A stretch of 35,452 nt of DNA, from positions 1 to 35,452 of the forward strand of contig CAAFRY010000031.1 in the NCBI GenBank assembly GCA_900765525.1, given 5' to 3'. Below are positions 9,024 through 16,870 of the stretch, in pieces (within the stretch, counting starts at the first letter, position 1; each line of letters opens with the position of its first letter). The translations under genes and the position numbers were made by a program. Source of the DNA: an uncultured Blautia sp. (GTDB lineage: Bacteria; Bacillota; Clostridia; Lachnospirales; Lachnospiraceae). A model generated the notes under the pieces. It did not search any database and was not told where the DNA came from. It worked only from the letters and a program-made list of their open reading frames with translations.

Positions 9024-9089
9024 TAAAATAGGAGCGTAACGGACACAGGATTACTCTGTCATTATCCAGGAAAGGAAGCAGGTAGAAAG

Positions 9090-9758
9090 ATGGAACAGTT
9101 GAAAATTTGTGAATTGTACAGCGATTTAAGCAAGACTCTTGCAAAGGAGCTTTTAGAGAGCAAAACTTATCCATGGGAGGTGCTGCCTCTTATCAGCCAG
9201 TTCATTGTAGAACTGGGAAATACTTTAAGTGAAGAGGAATATGAGAAAAGGGGAGAAAATGTGTGGATTGCTAAATCTGCAAAGGTAGCTCCCACTGCAT
9301 ATATTAACGGACCGGCTATTATCGGCAAAGAGGCCGAGGTACGCCACTGTGCCTTTATCCGGGGAAATGCTCTGGTAGGAGAGGGAGCTGTGGTAGGAAA
9401 CTCCACGGAACTTAAAAACGTAATTCTTTTCGACAAGGTACAGGTTCCCCACTATAATTATGTGGGAGATTCTATCCTTGGCTACAAGTCTCATATGGGG
9501 GCAGGCTCCATTACCTCCAACGTAAAGTCTGACAAAAAACTGGTGGTAGTCAAGGGCCAGACAGAGAAAATCGAAACCGGACTGAAAAAATTCGGCGCCA
9601 TGCTGGGAGATGAAGTGGAAGTTGGCTGTGGTTCTGTGCTGAACCCGGGTACTGTGGTGGGAAGCCACACCAATATTTATCCCCTCTCTTCTGTAAGAGG
9701 CGTGGTTCCCTCAGGCAGCATTTATAAAAAGCAGGGCGAAGTAGTAGAGAAGCAGTAG
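9090..9758 (+). CDS. Left-handed beta-helix acyltransferase-like protein (GlmU C-terminal-like)
   Basis: A 222-aa protein with hexapeptide repeats (for example AIIGKEAEVRHCAFI, GNALVGEGAVVGNS, GCGSVLNPGTVVG) that form a left-handed beta-helix. The segment MGAGSITSNVKSD resembles the acetyltransferase part of GlmU. Homologues are often labelled UDP-N-acetylglucosamine pyrophosphorylase, but the uridylyltransferase domain is absent, so that name is not supported. The substrate is unknown; a nucleotide-sugar or metal-binding gamma-carbonic-anhydrase-like role is also possible. A purine-rich ribosome site precedes the ATG. Confidence 0.75.
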   Translation: MEQLKICELYSDLSKTLAKELLESKTYPWEVLPLISQFIVELGNTLSEEEYEKRGENVWIAKSAKVAPTAYINGPAIIGKEAEVRHCAFIRGNALVGEGAVVGNSTELKNVILFDKVQVPHYNYVGDSILGYKSHMGAGSITSNVKSDKKLVVVKGQTEKIETGLKKFGAMLGDEVEVGCGSVLNPGTVVGSHTNIYPLSSVRGVVPSGSIYKKQGEVVEKQ

Positions 9759-9765
9759 CCCGGGT

Positions 9766-10521
9766 TTAGATTCTGAAAATTAAATAGCGAAGCAGAAACA
9801 AGGCCAAAAGGTGGGCAGGGTAAAAGAAGTAGAAGAGATACTTCAGACCCTGTCCCTTTTTTTGATTGTACAGATTGATGGGAATAAAGGCCAGAAGGGC
9901 CCAGGGCTCCCACAAAAGACAGATACACCCGGCAATGGTTTTCTCCAGGGGATAGGCATAAAAGAGGTACAGAACAATTATCAGCAGAATCCCCTTCCAA
10001 TTATAATCCCCATGGAAGAGCCATCCTGCGCCCAGCCCTAAAAGGGCCGGAAGAAAGAGGAGAGCAGGATGCAGCTCTCTGGCTTTTTCCATGGCCCAGA
10101 TGGTGAGAAAACCAAAAAGCAGGGTAAACATAACGTTTTGATAGGAAGTTTCCAGGAAGCTGTAATTAAAAGCAAGGTCAAAAGGAACCTCAGACAGCAG
10201 GGCAAAGAGAAAAAGCCTCTGGGCGTATTTCGCTCGGTTGGAGGTATGGAAAAAGCCTTCCACTAAAAGAAAACAGAAAATGGGAAAAGCAATTCTCCCT
10301 ATATTCCGCAGAATCTGGTCCAGATTGGAGAAAAAAAGGCTTTCCTCATAGGAGAGGGCAGAAGGCAGTCCCTGGTTGTAAGCAGATATAACTCCTTTTT
10401 CCAGGAATACAGCACCTATGTGGTCTATGAGCATAGTAATAAGAGCAATGAACTTTAAGGTACTTCCGGTAAAAACAGGCGGCAGCAGCCTTTTATTAGA
10501 TGTATAAGTAAATGAAAGCAT
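9766..10521 (-). CDS. TraX-family membrane protein
   Basis: A 251-aa multi-pass membrane protein. The N-terminal motif LKFIALITMLIDHIG is the family hallmark, and about seven or eight hydrophobic helices follow. F-plasmid TraX acetylates pilin; chromosomal homologues in Firmicutes have no known substrate, so only membership in the acyltransferase-3-like TraX family is claimed. The start at 10521 is chosen because AAAGGAG lies 7 bases upstream; the frame extends 25 codons further, but without a ribosome site. It converges with the beta-helix gene and diverges from the hydrogenase gene. Confidence 0.85.
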   Translation of the reverse strand: MLSFTYTSNKRLLPPVFTGSTLKFIALITMLIDHIGAVFLEKGVISAYNQGLPSALSYEESLFFSNLDQILRNIGRIAFPIFCFLLVEGFFHTSNRAKYAQRLFLFALLSEVPFDLAFNYSFLETSYQNVMFTLLFGFLTIWAMEKARELHPALLFLPALLGLGAGWLFHGDYNWKGILLIIVLYLFYAYPLEKTIAGCICLLWEPWALLAFIPINLYNQKKGQGLKYLFYFFYPAHLLALFLLRYLIFRI

Positions 10522-10614
10522 AGGAAAACTCCTTTCTAAAGATTCCTTCTTTATGTTGGGGTAACATGATGAGACAGGCCGGAAATAATTCTCCATGTAT
10601 GGCAGTCTGCATAA

Positions 10615-10620
10615 AGTATA
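10615..10620 (-). promoter_or_regulatory. Possible -10 box of the traX-like gene
   Basis: On the minus strand a TATACT hexamer lies about 95 bases upstream of the chosen TraX start. No convincing -35 hexamer is seen, so this is tentative. Confidence 0.3.
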
Positions 10621-10663
10621 GCATAGTTTTTGGGAATGTACGAAATAAAATACCAGGGATTTC

Positions 10664-10692
10664 TTGCATTTGAGAGAAAATCTGGGTATGAT
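10664..10692 (+). promoter_or_regulatory. Promoter of the hydrogenase gene
   Basis: TTGCAT (10664-10669) and TATGAT (10687-10692) are separated by exactly 17 bp. Transcription would begin near 10699 and give a leader of about 100 nt that contains the repeated motif at 10737-10752. Confidence 0.6.
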
Positions 10693-10736
10693 TAGAGGCA
10701 GTAATCCGATGATGAAATATATCCTCTCCGGACCAG

Positions 10737-10752
10737 TGTACTGGCACGTTCA
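10737..10752. repeat. Short copy of an intergenic repeat motif
   Basis: TGTACTGGCACGTTCA matches 15 of 16 bases of 1904-1919, and similarity continues weakly on the right (CATTTTCAGCATAATGA against CACATTTCAATAAATAA). It lies in the leader of the hydrogenase gene. Confidence 0.45.
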
Positions 10753-10797
10753 TTTTCAGCATAATGACGTAGAGAGGGGATGGAAAGGAAGGAAAGA

Positions 10798-12303
10798 ATG
10801 AGAGGTCTGGACACAAATGTAAAAAGAATCCGCCGGAAGGTGTTTAAAGAAATTGCAAAGGCAGGCTTTGAGTCTGAGCCGGAAACCCTGGTAGCGGATA
10901 TTGAAGCCATTCCTTACCACATTGTACAGGAAAGGGCAACTTACAGGGAGAGTATTTACCGGGAAAGAGCCGTGGCCAGTGAAAGAGTTCGTCTGGCTAT
11001 GGGTATGTCTTTGCGGCCGGAGGATAAAGCGGTACATATCACATCCGGTCTGGAGGCCAGCAATATTGATGAAAAATACTATGAGCCGCCCCTTATGCAG
11101 GTAATCCCTTCAGCCTGTGACGCCTGTGAAACGAAAATGTATGAGGTGTCGAATATGTGCAGAGGCTGTGTGGCTCACCCCTGTAAGGAAGTATGCCCCA
11201 AAGGCGCTATCAGCATTGTAAAGGGCAAGTCTGTTATTGACCAGGATAAGTGCATCAAATGCGGCAAGTGCAAATCTGTCTGTCCCTACGACGCCATTGC
11301 CAAAAAGGAGCGCCCCTGTGCCAGGGCCTGCGGAGTCAACGCTATTGAAAGCGATGAGCTGGGCAGAGCCAGAATCAACAATGAAAAGTGTGTTTCCTGT
11401 GGCATGTGTATGGTAAGCTGTCCCTTTGGCGCTATTTCAGACAAGTCCCAGATTTTCCAGCTTGCCCATGCTTTAAAAGAGGGAAAGGAGATTATCGCAG
11501 AGGTGGCCCCTGCCTTTGTGGGACAGTTTGGCCCGGAGGTAACTACCAGAAAGCTAAAGGCAGCTCTTTTAGAAATGGGCTTTAAGGAGGTTTACGAGGT
11601 GGCTTTGGGAGCAGATATAGGAGCAGCCTCAGAAGCCCATCATTATGCGGAAAAGGTCAGCACAGGGGAGATACCTTTCCTGTTGACCTCCTGCTGTCCG
11701 TCCTGGATTATGATGGCAAAATACTTTTTCCCGGACATGAAGGGAAATATTTCCCAGGAGCTGACCCCCATGGTGGCCACAGCCAGGACGATTAAGAAGC
11801 AGCACCCCAATGCCCATGTGGTGTTTATCGGTCCCTGTGCTTCTAAAAAATTGGAGGCTTCTAGGACAGATGTGCGCAGTGATGTGGATTTTGTCATTAC
11901 CTTTGAGGAGCTGGCCGGCATGTTTGAGGCAAAGGGAATCAATCCGGCAGAATGTGAGGGAGAATCTTCCTTCCATAACGCTACGGCAGCAGGCAGAGGA
12001 TATGCTGTGGCCGGAGGTGTGTCCAGTGCTATTGAGGACTGCCTGAAAGAATATTATCCTGAGGTGGAGGTCCACATTGAGCATGCAGAGGGGCTGGCAG
12101 AGTGCAAAAAGGTATTGGCCCTTGCTAAGGCAGGAAAGCTGAAAGGCTGCATGATAGAGGGAATGGGCTGTCCGGGAGGCTGCATGGCCGGGGCCGGAAC
12201 CATTGCGCCTCTTACCAAGGCAGCGGCAGAGCTGAAAAAATATCAGAAGAATTCCAGCAAAAAGCTGCCTCCTGCAGAACTGGCGGAAATAGAACTAGAT
12301 TAA
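10798..12303 (+). CDS. Monomeric [FeFe] hydrogenase, group B type
   Basis: A 501-aa iron-sulfur protein. The N-terminal part carries cysteine-rich ferredoxin-type clusters (CRGCVAHPCKEVCP, CIKCGKCKSVCP, CVSCGMCMVSCP). The H-cluster domain follows, with all three signatures: TSCCPSW at 297-303, GPCASKK with C347, and EGMGCPGGCMAGAG with C458 and C462. The variant L2 motif (GPC rather than MPC) and the domain order point to group B rather than classic group A enzymes. It probably uses ferredoxin for H2 evolution or sensing. The ATG at 10798 has AAGGAAGG 5 bases before it; the ATG at 10780 has its purine tract immediately adjacent and is less likely. Maturases HydE, HydF and HydG are not in the window. 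Confidence 0.92.
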   Translation: MRGLDTNVKRIRRKVFKEIAKAGFESEPETLVADIEAIPYHIVQERATYRESIYRERAVASERVRLAMGMSLRPEDKAVHITSGLEASNIDEKYYEPPLMQVIPSACDACETKMYEVSNMCRGCVAHPCKEVCPKGAISIVKGKSVIDQDKCIKCGKCKSVCPYDAIAKKERPCARACGVNAIESDELGRARINNEKCVSCGMCMVSCPFGAISDKSQIFQLAHALKEGKEIIAEVAPAFVGQFGPEVTTRKLKAALLEMGFKEVYEVALGADIGAASEAHHYAEKVSTGEIPFLLTSCCPSWIMMAKYFFPDMKGNISQELTPMVATARTIKKQHPNAHVVFIGPCASKKLEASRTDVRSDVDFVITFEELAGMFEAKGINPAECEGESSFHNATAAGRGYAVAGGVSSAIEDCLKEYYPEVEVHIEHAEGLAECKKVLALAKAGKLKGCMIEGMGCPGGCMAGAGTIAPLTKAAAELKKYQKNSSKKLPPAELAEIELD

Positions 12304-12318
12304 GATTAAAAGTAAAAA

Positions 12319-12390
12319 TAAGGAAACCACGGTATAAATCCGGTAAGGAATCAATCCTTCTCTTGAGACTAATACAGTGGTTTCTTTTTC
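12319..12390 (+). terminator. Terminator after the hydrogenase gene
   Basis: GGAAACCAC pairs with GTGGTTTC(T) around a long loop that contains a second small hairpin (AAGGA-ATCAA-TCCTT), then a T-rich tract. It matches the end of a single-gene transcript. Confidence 0.7.
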
Positions 12391-12427
12391 TATATTCTTT
12401 AGAAAATCTTTAAATTTCAAACCCTGT

Positions 12428-12457
12428 TTTCTTTAAGTCTGTTCTTTATCCTATAAA
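12428..12457 (+). promoter_or_regulatory. Possible promoter of the glycosyltransferase operon
   Basis: TATAAA at 12452-12457 lies 55 bases before the first glycosyltransferase, with a poor -35 candidate (TTTCTT) 18 bp upstream. It is weak evidence, supported mainly by position after a terminator. Confidence 0.3.
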
Positions 12458-12511
12458 CAAGGTAAACAAAAGAGAAATACAGTAAGAGTGTAAGGAACAG
12501 GGGGAACCTTT

Positions 12512-13765
12512 ATGAAGATATTATTAACAACAGATTGGTACAAGCCTATTATCAACGGTGTGGTTACATCCGTGATAAATTTAAAGAGCGAGCTGGAGGA
12601 GAGGGGACATGAGGTCCGGGTTCTCACATTGTCCAGAAATTATGAATCTTACAAGGAAGATGGAGTTTATTATATGAAGTCCCTGAATTTGGAAAAGATT
12701 TATCCCAATGCCAGGGCAGTGCTGCCCCATACAGAAAAGTTGGTTCGTGAGCTGATATGGTGGAAGCCGGATGTTGTCCATTCACAGTGTGAGTTCATGA
12801 CATTCTCTTATGCTGTGAAAATCAGCAGGAAGTGCAATTGTCCTCTGCTGCATACCTACCATACCATATACGAAGATTATATCCACTATTTGCCGGGAGG
12901 GTTTTCCCAGTATAAAGCAGGAGAAATGCTGGAAAAAAGATTTGTAGCGTATTTCTCCAGGACTGTTTTAAATAAAACCAGCCAGGTTATCGTTCCCACT
13001 GAAAAGGTGGAAAAAATATTGGAAAAATACCAGGTAAAACAGCCGGTTTCCGTGATTCCCACGGGCATTGATTTGCGGAAATTCAGAGAGGCTTTAAGTG
13101 TGGAGGAAAAGCTAAGCCTGAAGAGAAGATGGAAAATTCCTCAGGAAAACAAGGTGTTGGTAAGTGTAGGCCGCCTGGCAAAGGAAAAAAATCTGGAAGA
13201 AATCCTTACTTATTTCCAGAGGCTTTTAGCAGAGGAGCCGGAGAGCCCGCTCACACTTCTCATTGCAGGAGACGGGCCGGACAAGGAACGGCTTTGCCGC
13301 CTGGCCCAGAGTTTGGGAATCCAGGAACAGGTTATATTCACAGGAATGATTTCTCCGGAGGAAGTAGGGAAATATTATCAGCTGGGAGATGTGTTTGTCT
13401 GCGCCTCTAACAGCGAGACACAGGGTATCACCTATATCGAAGCCCTGGCCAGCGGTATTCCTGCGCTGTGCAGAAGGGATGCCTGCCTGGACCATGTGGT
13501 GACAGATGGATATAATGGTTTTCAGTATGAAAATTATGAGTATTTTAAGATGCATTTAGACTATCTTCTGGAAAATAAGGAGCGGAGGCTTCAGATGGGG
13601 GCCCAGGCTCAGGAAACAGCGTATTTGTATTCTACCTGGAACTTCTGCACAAAAGCAGAGCGGCTGTACCGGGAAGCGGTAGCCAGGAAGGAAGCAGAAA
13701 GGGCCGCAGCAGGCGCCCTGGCTTGGATATTGGCCAGAAGAAATATGTTAAAAAAAGGAGCGTAA
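12512..13765 (+). CDS. GT4 glycosyltransferase, probable diacylglycerol glucosyltransferase
   Basis: A 417-aa GT-B fold enzyme. The N-terminal acceptor domain opens with MKILLTTDWYKPIINGVVTS, very like the glucosyltransferases that put the first glucose on diacylglycerol. The donor domain has VSVGRLAKEKNLEE and the EX7E motif in SETQGITYIEALASG. No signal peptide or membrane span; such enzymes act at the inner face of the membrane. It is followed immediately (ATG one base after the stop) by a second GT4 and then a VTT membrane protein, the pattern of a glycolipid (lipoteichoic acid anchor) operon. The lipid acceptor is inferred from neighbours and resemblance. Confidence 0.85.
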   Translation: MKILLTTDWYKPIINGVVTSVINLKSELEERGHEVRVLTLSRNYESYKEDGVYYMKSLNLEKIYPNARAVLPHTEKLVRELIWWKPDVVHSQCEFMTFSYAVKISRKCNCPLLHTYHTIYEDYIHYLPGGFSQYKAGEMLEKRFVAYFSRTVLNKTSQVIVPTEKVEKILEKYQVKQPVSVIPTGIDLRKFREALSVEEKLSLKRRWKIPQENKVLVSVGRLAKEKNLEEILTYFQRLLAEEPESPLTLLIAGDGPDKERLCRLAQSLGIQEQVIFTGMISPEEVGKYYQLGDVFVCASNSETQGITYIEALASGIPALCRRDACLDHVVTDGYNGFQYENYEYFKMHLDYLLENKERRLQMGAQAQETAYLYSTWNFCTKAERLYREAVARKEAERAAAGALAWILARRNMLKKGA

Positions 13766-14896
13766 ATGATGAGACGAATCAATATGCTTTCAAAGGCAGA
13801 TATGGTAAAAGGACAGGGCGTGTTGTCGGCTCATGACGAGCAGGTAGCTTTGGCCAGGGAAGTTATGAAGGGCAAGGCAGAGATTCTGGAAAATGCCAGA
13901 ATCCCCTGCCATATTACTCACTATCATTCCATCAATCCGGAATATTATCTCTCTATCGGAAAAAAGAAAAGACAGGGGACAACCGTGGGTTATGTCCACT
14001 TCCTGCCGGAAACTGTAGAAAATAGTATCTCTCTGCCCAGAGCGGCTAAGGAGATTTTCTATAAATATATGATTTCTTTTTATAAAAGAATGGATTATCT
14101 GGTGACGGTGAATCCGGTTTTCATAGATAAGCTGGAGGCCTACGGGATTCCCAGAGAAAAGGTGACTTACATACCCAATGTGGTTTCAGAGGAAAATTTT
14201 TATCCTTTATCCAGGGAGGAGAGGCTGGCAGCCAGGAAAAAATGCGGGATTAAGGAAGACGCCTTTACTATATTGTGTGTGGGACAGCTGCAGAAACGCA
14301 AAGGTGTGTTTGATTTCGTAGCGGCTGCCAAGAAAATGCCGGACTGCCAGTTTGTGTGGGCGGGAGGCTTTTCCTTCGGGAAAATTTCTCAGGGATACGA
14401 GGAAATCAAGGCAATGCTGAAGCATCTGCCTGCAAACGTGAAATTTTTAGGACTGGTTGACCGGGAAAAAATGAATGAAATTTATAATATGGCGGATGTT
14501 ATGTTTCTGCCTTCTTTTGAAGAGCTGTTTCCCATGACGATTCTGGAAGCCATGAATTGCGGGCTGCCTATTTTGGTAAGGAACCTTTCCATCTATGAGC
14601 CTATTCTTTTTGATTATGCTTTGAGAGGGGAAAATCTGGATGACTTTGTGAGAATTTTAAGGCAGCTGAAAGAGGAGACAGACTTTTACCAGAGAAGTGC
14701 TCATGCGGCTTATGTGGGACACAAATTTTACAGCAGAGAACATGTGGGTGAAATGTGGAAAGAGTTTTACCAGGGACTTTTAAAGGCCCCGGGACAGTGC
14801 AGGGAAACAGCAAAAAAGCGGCCTGCCGTGAAACAGGGACAGACAGAAGAAAAGGGAGTGGTATTATGGAAAAACAGAAGACGGCAATTTACTTAA
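13766..14896 (+). CDS. GT4 glycosyltransferase, BgsA-like glycolipid glucosyltransferase
   Basis: A 376-aa GT4 enzyme. The N terminus (INMLSKADMVKGQGVLSAHDE), the GYVHFLPETVE stretch, GIPREKVTYIPNVVS and GGFSFGKIS resemble the lactobacillal/enterococcal enzymes that add the second glucose to monoglucosyl-diacylglycerol. The EX7E motif is in EELFPMTILEAMNCG. The start has two adjacent ATGs (13766 and 13769); AGGAG lies 5 and 8 bases before them, so either is possible. It overlaps the next gene by 31 bases. Confidence 0.85.
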   Translation: MMRRINMLSKADMVKGQGVLSAHDEQVALAREVMKGKAEILENARIPCHITHYHSINPEYYLSIGKKKRQGTTVGYVHFLPETVENSISLPRAAKEIFYKYMISFYKRMDYLVTVNPVFIDKLEAYGIPREKVTYIPNVVSEENFYPLSREERLAARKKCGIKEDAFTILCVGQLQKRKGVFDFVAAAKKMPDCQFVWAGGFSFGKISQGYEEIKAMLKHLPANVKFLGLVDREKMNEIYNMADVMFLPSFEELFPMTILEAMNCGLPILVRNLSIYEPILFDYALRGENLDDFVRILRQLKEETDFYQRSAHAAYVGHKFYSREHVGEMWKEFYQGLLKAPGQCRETAKKRPAVKQGQTEEKGVVLWKNRRRQFT

Positions 14897-15459
14897 ATAT
14901 ATGTACCATTCTGGGACTTGCAGCTATGGCCTGGTTTATCTGGTATGGAATGAAAACCCAGATTTTTGTGTCCCAGGAAGCCTTGGGAGCATTTCTCAAC
15001 CGGTTCGGCTTTTGGGCTCCTGTTCTGTTTGTGCTGATTCAGTGTATACAGGTGGTGATTCCCATTCTGCCCGGAGCTGTAGGCTGCTTAGGCGGTGTTT
15101 TGATATTCGGCCCTGTGTGGGGATTTGTATATAATTATGTGGGAATTTCCATAGGTTCTATTTTAGCCTTCCTGCTTTCTAAAAAATATGGAAGACCATT
15201 TGTATATAACATGATAGGGGAAAAGAATTACGAGAAATATATCGGCTGGCTGAATAAAGGGACTGGATTTGATAAGGCTTTTGCGGCAGCCATCTTTTTC
15301 CCGGTAGCTCCTGATGATTTACTGTGTTATATTGCAGGACTTACCAAAATGTCGCTGAAAAAATTTACTGCCATTATCCTTTTGGGAAAACCAGGTTCCA
15401 TTTTCTTATACAGCCTGGGTTTGACCGGTATTACAGAATTTCTGAAATATATCTTTTAA
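14866..15459 (+). CDS. VTT-domain (TVP38/DedA-type) membrane protein
   Basis: A 197-aa integral membrane protein with hydrophobic segments near 8-28, 50-75, 80-105, 140-160 and 170-190, plus the family motif around PGAVGCLGGVLIFGP with the G-x-x-x-G rich helix. VTT/DedA proteins are linked to lipid scrambling or flipping. Placed last in an operon with two glycolipid-type glycosyltransferases, it may move the glycolipid across the membrane; that is inference. The ATG at 14866 follows AGGGAGTGG; the frame is open upstream to 14755 but only within the preceding gene. Confidence 0.85.
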   Translation: MEKQKTAIYLNICTILGLAAMAWFIWYGMKTQIFVSQEALGAFLNRFGFWAPVLFVLIQCIQVVIPILPGAVGCLGGVLIFGPVWGFVYNYVGISIGSILAFLLSKKYGRPFVYNMIGEKNYEKYIGWLNKGTGFDKAFAAAIFFPVAPDDLLCYIAGLTKMSLKKFTAIILLGKPGSIFLYSLGLTGITEFLKYIF

Positions 15460-15465
15460 AATGCA

Positions 15466-15494
15466 TTCACGCCCCTGAAAACCAGGGGCGTGAA
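15466..15494. terminator. Perfect 12-bp hairpin, bidirectional terminator candidate
   Basis: TTCACGCCCCTG and CAGGGGCGTGAA pair perfectly around a 5-nt loop. It sits between the end of the VTT gene and the end of the convergent small gene. No strong T-tract follows on the plus strand; a weak one (GCATTTTA) follows on the minus strand. Confidence 0.6.
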
Positions 15495-15554
15495 CACGTT
15501 GTTCTGATGTAGGAATAAGCAGAAGACCGGAAGGAGGAAGCCTTCTGCCTTAAA

Positions 15555-15773
15555 TCAGATTTCGGAGAAAGTGAATCTCTCCTTTAAACCGTTGGTAATA
15601 ACATCGTAAGCTACGGCACCGTTTTCCAGCTCCACTTTTTCCCAGGTAGCTGTACGGCTGACGTGGGTTTTGATGTATTCATCTAAGTCATCTGTCTGAA
15701 TTTCGGAAATATCAGAGTCCATTTTACCTCTGCACATATCGCTGATTTCATGAATCAATTCATAGCTTTTCAT
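15555..15773 (-). CDS. Small hypothetical protein (72 aa)
   Basis: A charged, soluble-looking 72-aa protein with no recognised domain. It is accepted as real because AGGAGG stands 7 bases before its ATG, it fills an otherwise empty gap, and hairpin 15466-15494 lies after its stop. Sequence features are an acidic middle (SDISEIQTDDLDEYI) and a C-terminal part with alternating hydrophobic residues that could form a small beta sheet. The function is unknown. Confidence 0.7.
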   Translation of the reverse strand: MKSYELIHEISDMCRGKMDSDISEIQTDDLDEYIKTHVSRTATWEKVELENGAVAYDVITNGLKERFTFSEI

Positions 15774-16132
15774 AACAAAACCTCCTGGCCTGATAAAATA
15801 TAAAAATAAAATCGTGAGAAATATAGAAATAGAATTCTCCTGTTTTTCTTATTTTAACACTCTTTCTCTGAAATTGCCAGAAAAAACATTGATGCAGCTA
15901 AATTTTTGCTTATGGCTAAGGGCCATATGCTCTGAAATACCAAAAAACTTCTGCAGGCAAGCCGGTGATGAAGCTTTCGTGTTCCAGACTCCATAGCCGG
16001 ATAGTTACAAGAATTGAGAGAAATCGTAAAATAACGCTGGATTTTTTTGTTACTTTGTGAGAAAATGTTTCTGAACGAAGTGCCAATAGTCCTAAGCACT
16101 TTAAGTAATTTATACTTGAAAGGAGTTTTAAA
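15774..16132. other. Intergenic region between divergent genes
   Basis: An AT-rich stretch of 359 bases that must hold promoters for the small minus-strand gene and for the NifU-like/GGGtGRT operon. No ORF with a ribosome site, no known riboswitch and no strong hairpin were recognised. A TATACT at 16111-16116 is too near the start codon to serve as a -10 for it. AAAGGAG lies 7 bases before the 16133 start. Confidence 0.5.
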
Positions 16133-16825
16133 ATGATTTATTCACATGAGGTAGAAAAAATGTGTCCAGTAGCTCAGGGTGTAAACCACGGAGCAGCTCC
16201 AATTCCAGAAGAAGCTAAATGGGTAAAGGCAAAAGAAATCAAAGATATTTCAGGTTTAACACACGGTGTTGGCTGGTGTGCTCCTCAGCAGGGTGCATGT
16301 AAGCTGACATTGAATGTTAAGGACGGAATCATTCAGGAGGCGCTGGTTGAGACATTGGGATGTTCCGGTATGACTCATTCCGCAGCTATGGCTTCTGAAA
16401 TTCTTCCGGGAAGAACACTCCTTGAGGCATTAAATACTGACTTAGTATGTGATGCTATCAATACAGCTATGAGAGAATTATTCCTGCAGATTGTTTACGG
16501 ACGTACACAGAGTGCATTCTCTGAGGACGGACTTCCAATCGGCGCTGGTCTGGAAGACTTAGGAAAAGGTTTAAGGTCTCAGGTTGGTACTATGTACGGA
16601 ACATTAAAGAAAGGTCCTCGTTACCTGGAAATGGCTGAAGGTTACGTTACAGGAATCGCATTAGACGAAGAAGACCAGATTATCGGTTATAAATTCGTAA
16701 ATCTTGGCAAGTTTACAGACTTTGTTAAGAAAGGCGATGAACCAAACGTAGCTTGGGAAAAGGCTCAGGGTCAGTACGGACGTGTGGCTGACGCTGTAAA
16801 GGTTATCGACCCAAGAGAAGAGTAA
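16133..16825 (+). CDS. NifU/IscU-like iron-sulfur scaffold-related protein
   Basis: A 230-aa protein resembling the N-terminal NifU/IscU scaffold fold. Conserved cysteines occur in GVGWCAPQQGACKL and in VETLGCSGMTHSAAMASEIL, the latter like the GC-S-x-x-S-A segment of scaffold proteins. The C-terminal extension of about 100 aa is not found in IscU. Its codon use (CGT, ACA, GGT, GAA) is more restricted than that of neighbouring genes, suggesting high expression. A strong ribosome site AAAGGAG precedes the ATG. The next gene, 45 bases on, encodes the GGGtGRT protein, its usual partner in anaerobic Firmicutes. The exact role is unproven. Confidence 0.8.
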   Translation: MIYSHEVEKMCPVAQGVNHGAAPIPEEAKWVKAKEIKDISGLTHGVGWCAPQQGACKLTLNVKDGIIQEALVETLGCSGMTHSAAMASEILPGRTLLEALNTDLVCDAINTAMRELFLQIVYGRTQSAFSEDGLPIGAGLEDLGKGLRSQVGTMYGTLKKGPRYLEMAEGYVTGIALDEEDQIIGYKFVNLGKFTDFVKKGDEPNVAWEKAQGQYGRVADAVKVIDPREE

Positions 16826-16870
16826 TCAGACAAAACGCCCAAAAGGTAATTATTATAGGAGGATTTCATA

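Noticed and set aside
9090..9758. Annotation as UDP-N-acetylglucosamine pyrophosphorylase
   Set aside because: Only the hexapeptide beta-helix half is present; the uridylyltransferase domain with its nucleotide-binding motif is missing, so that name would overstate the function.
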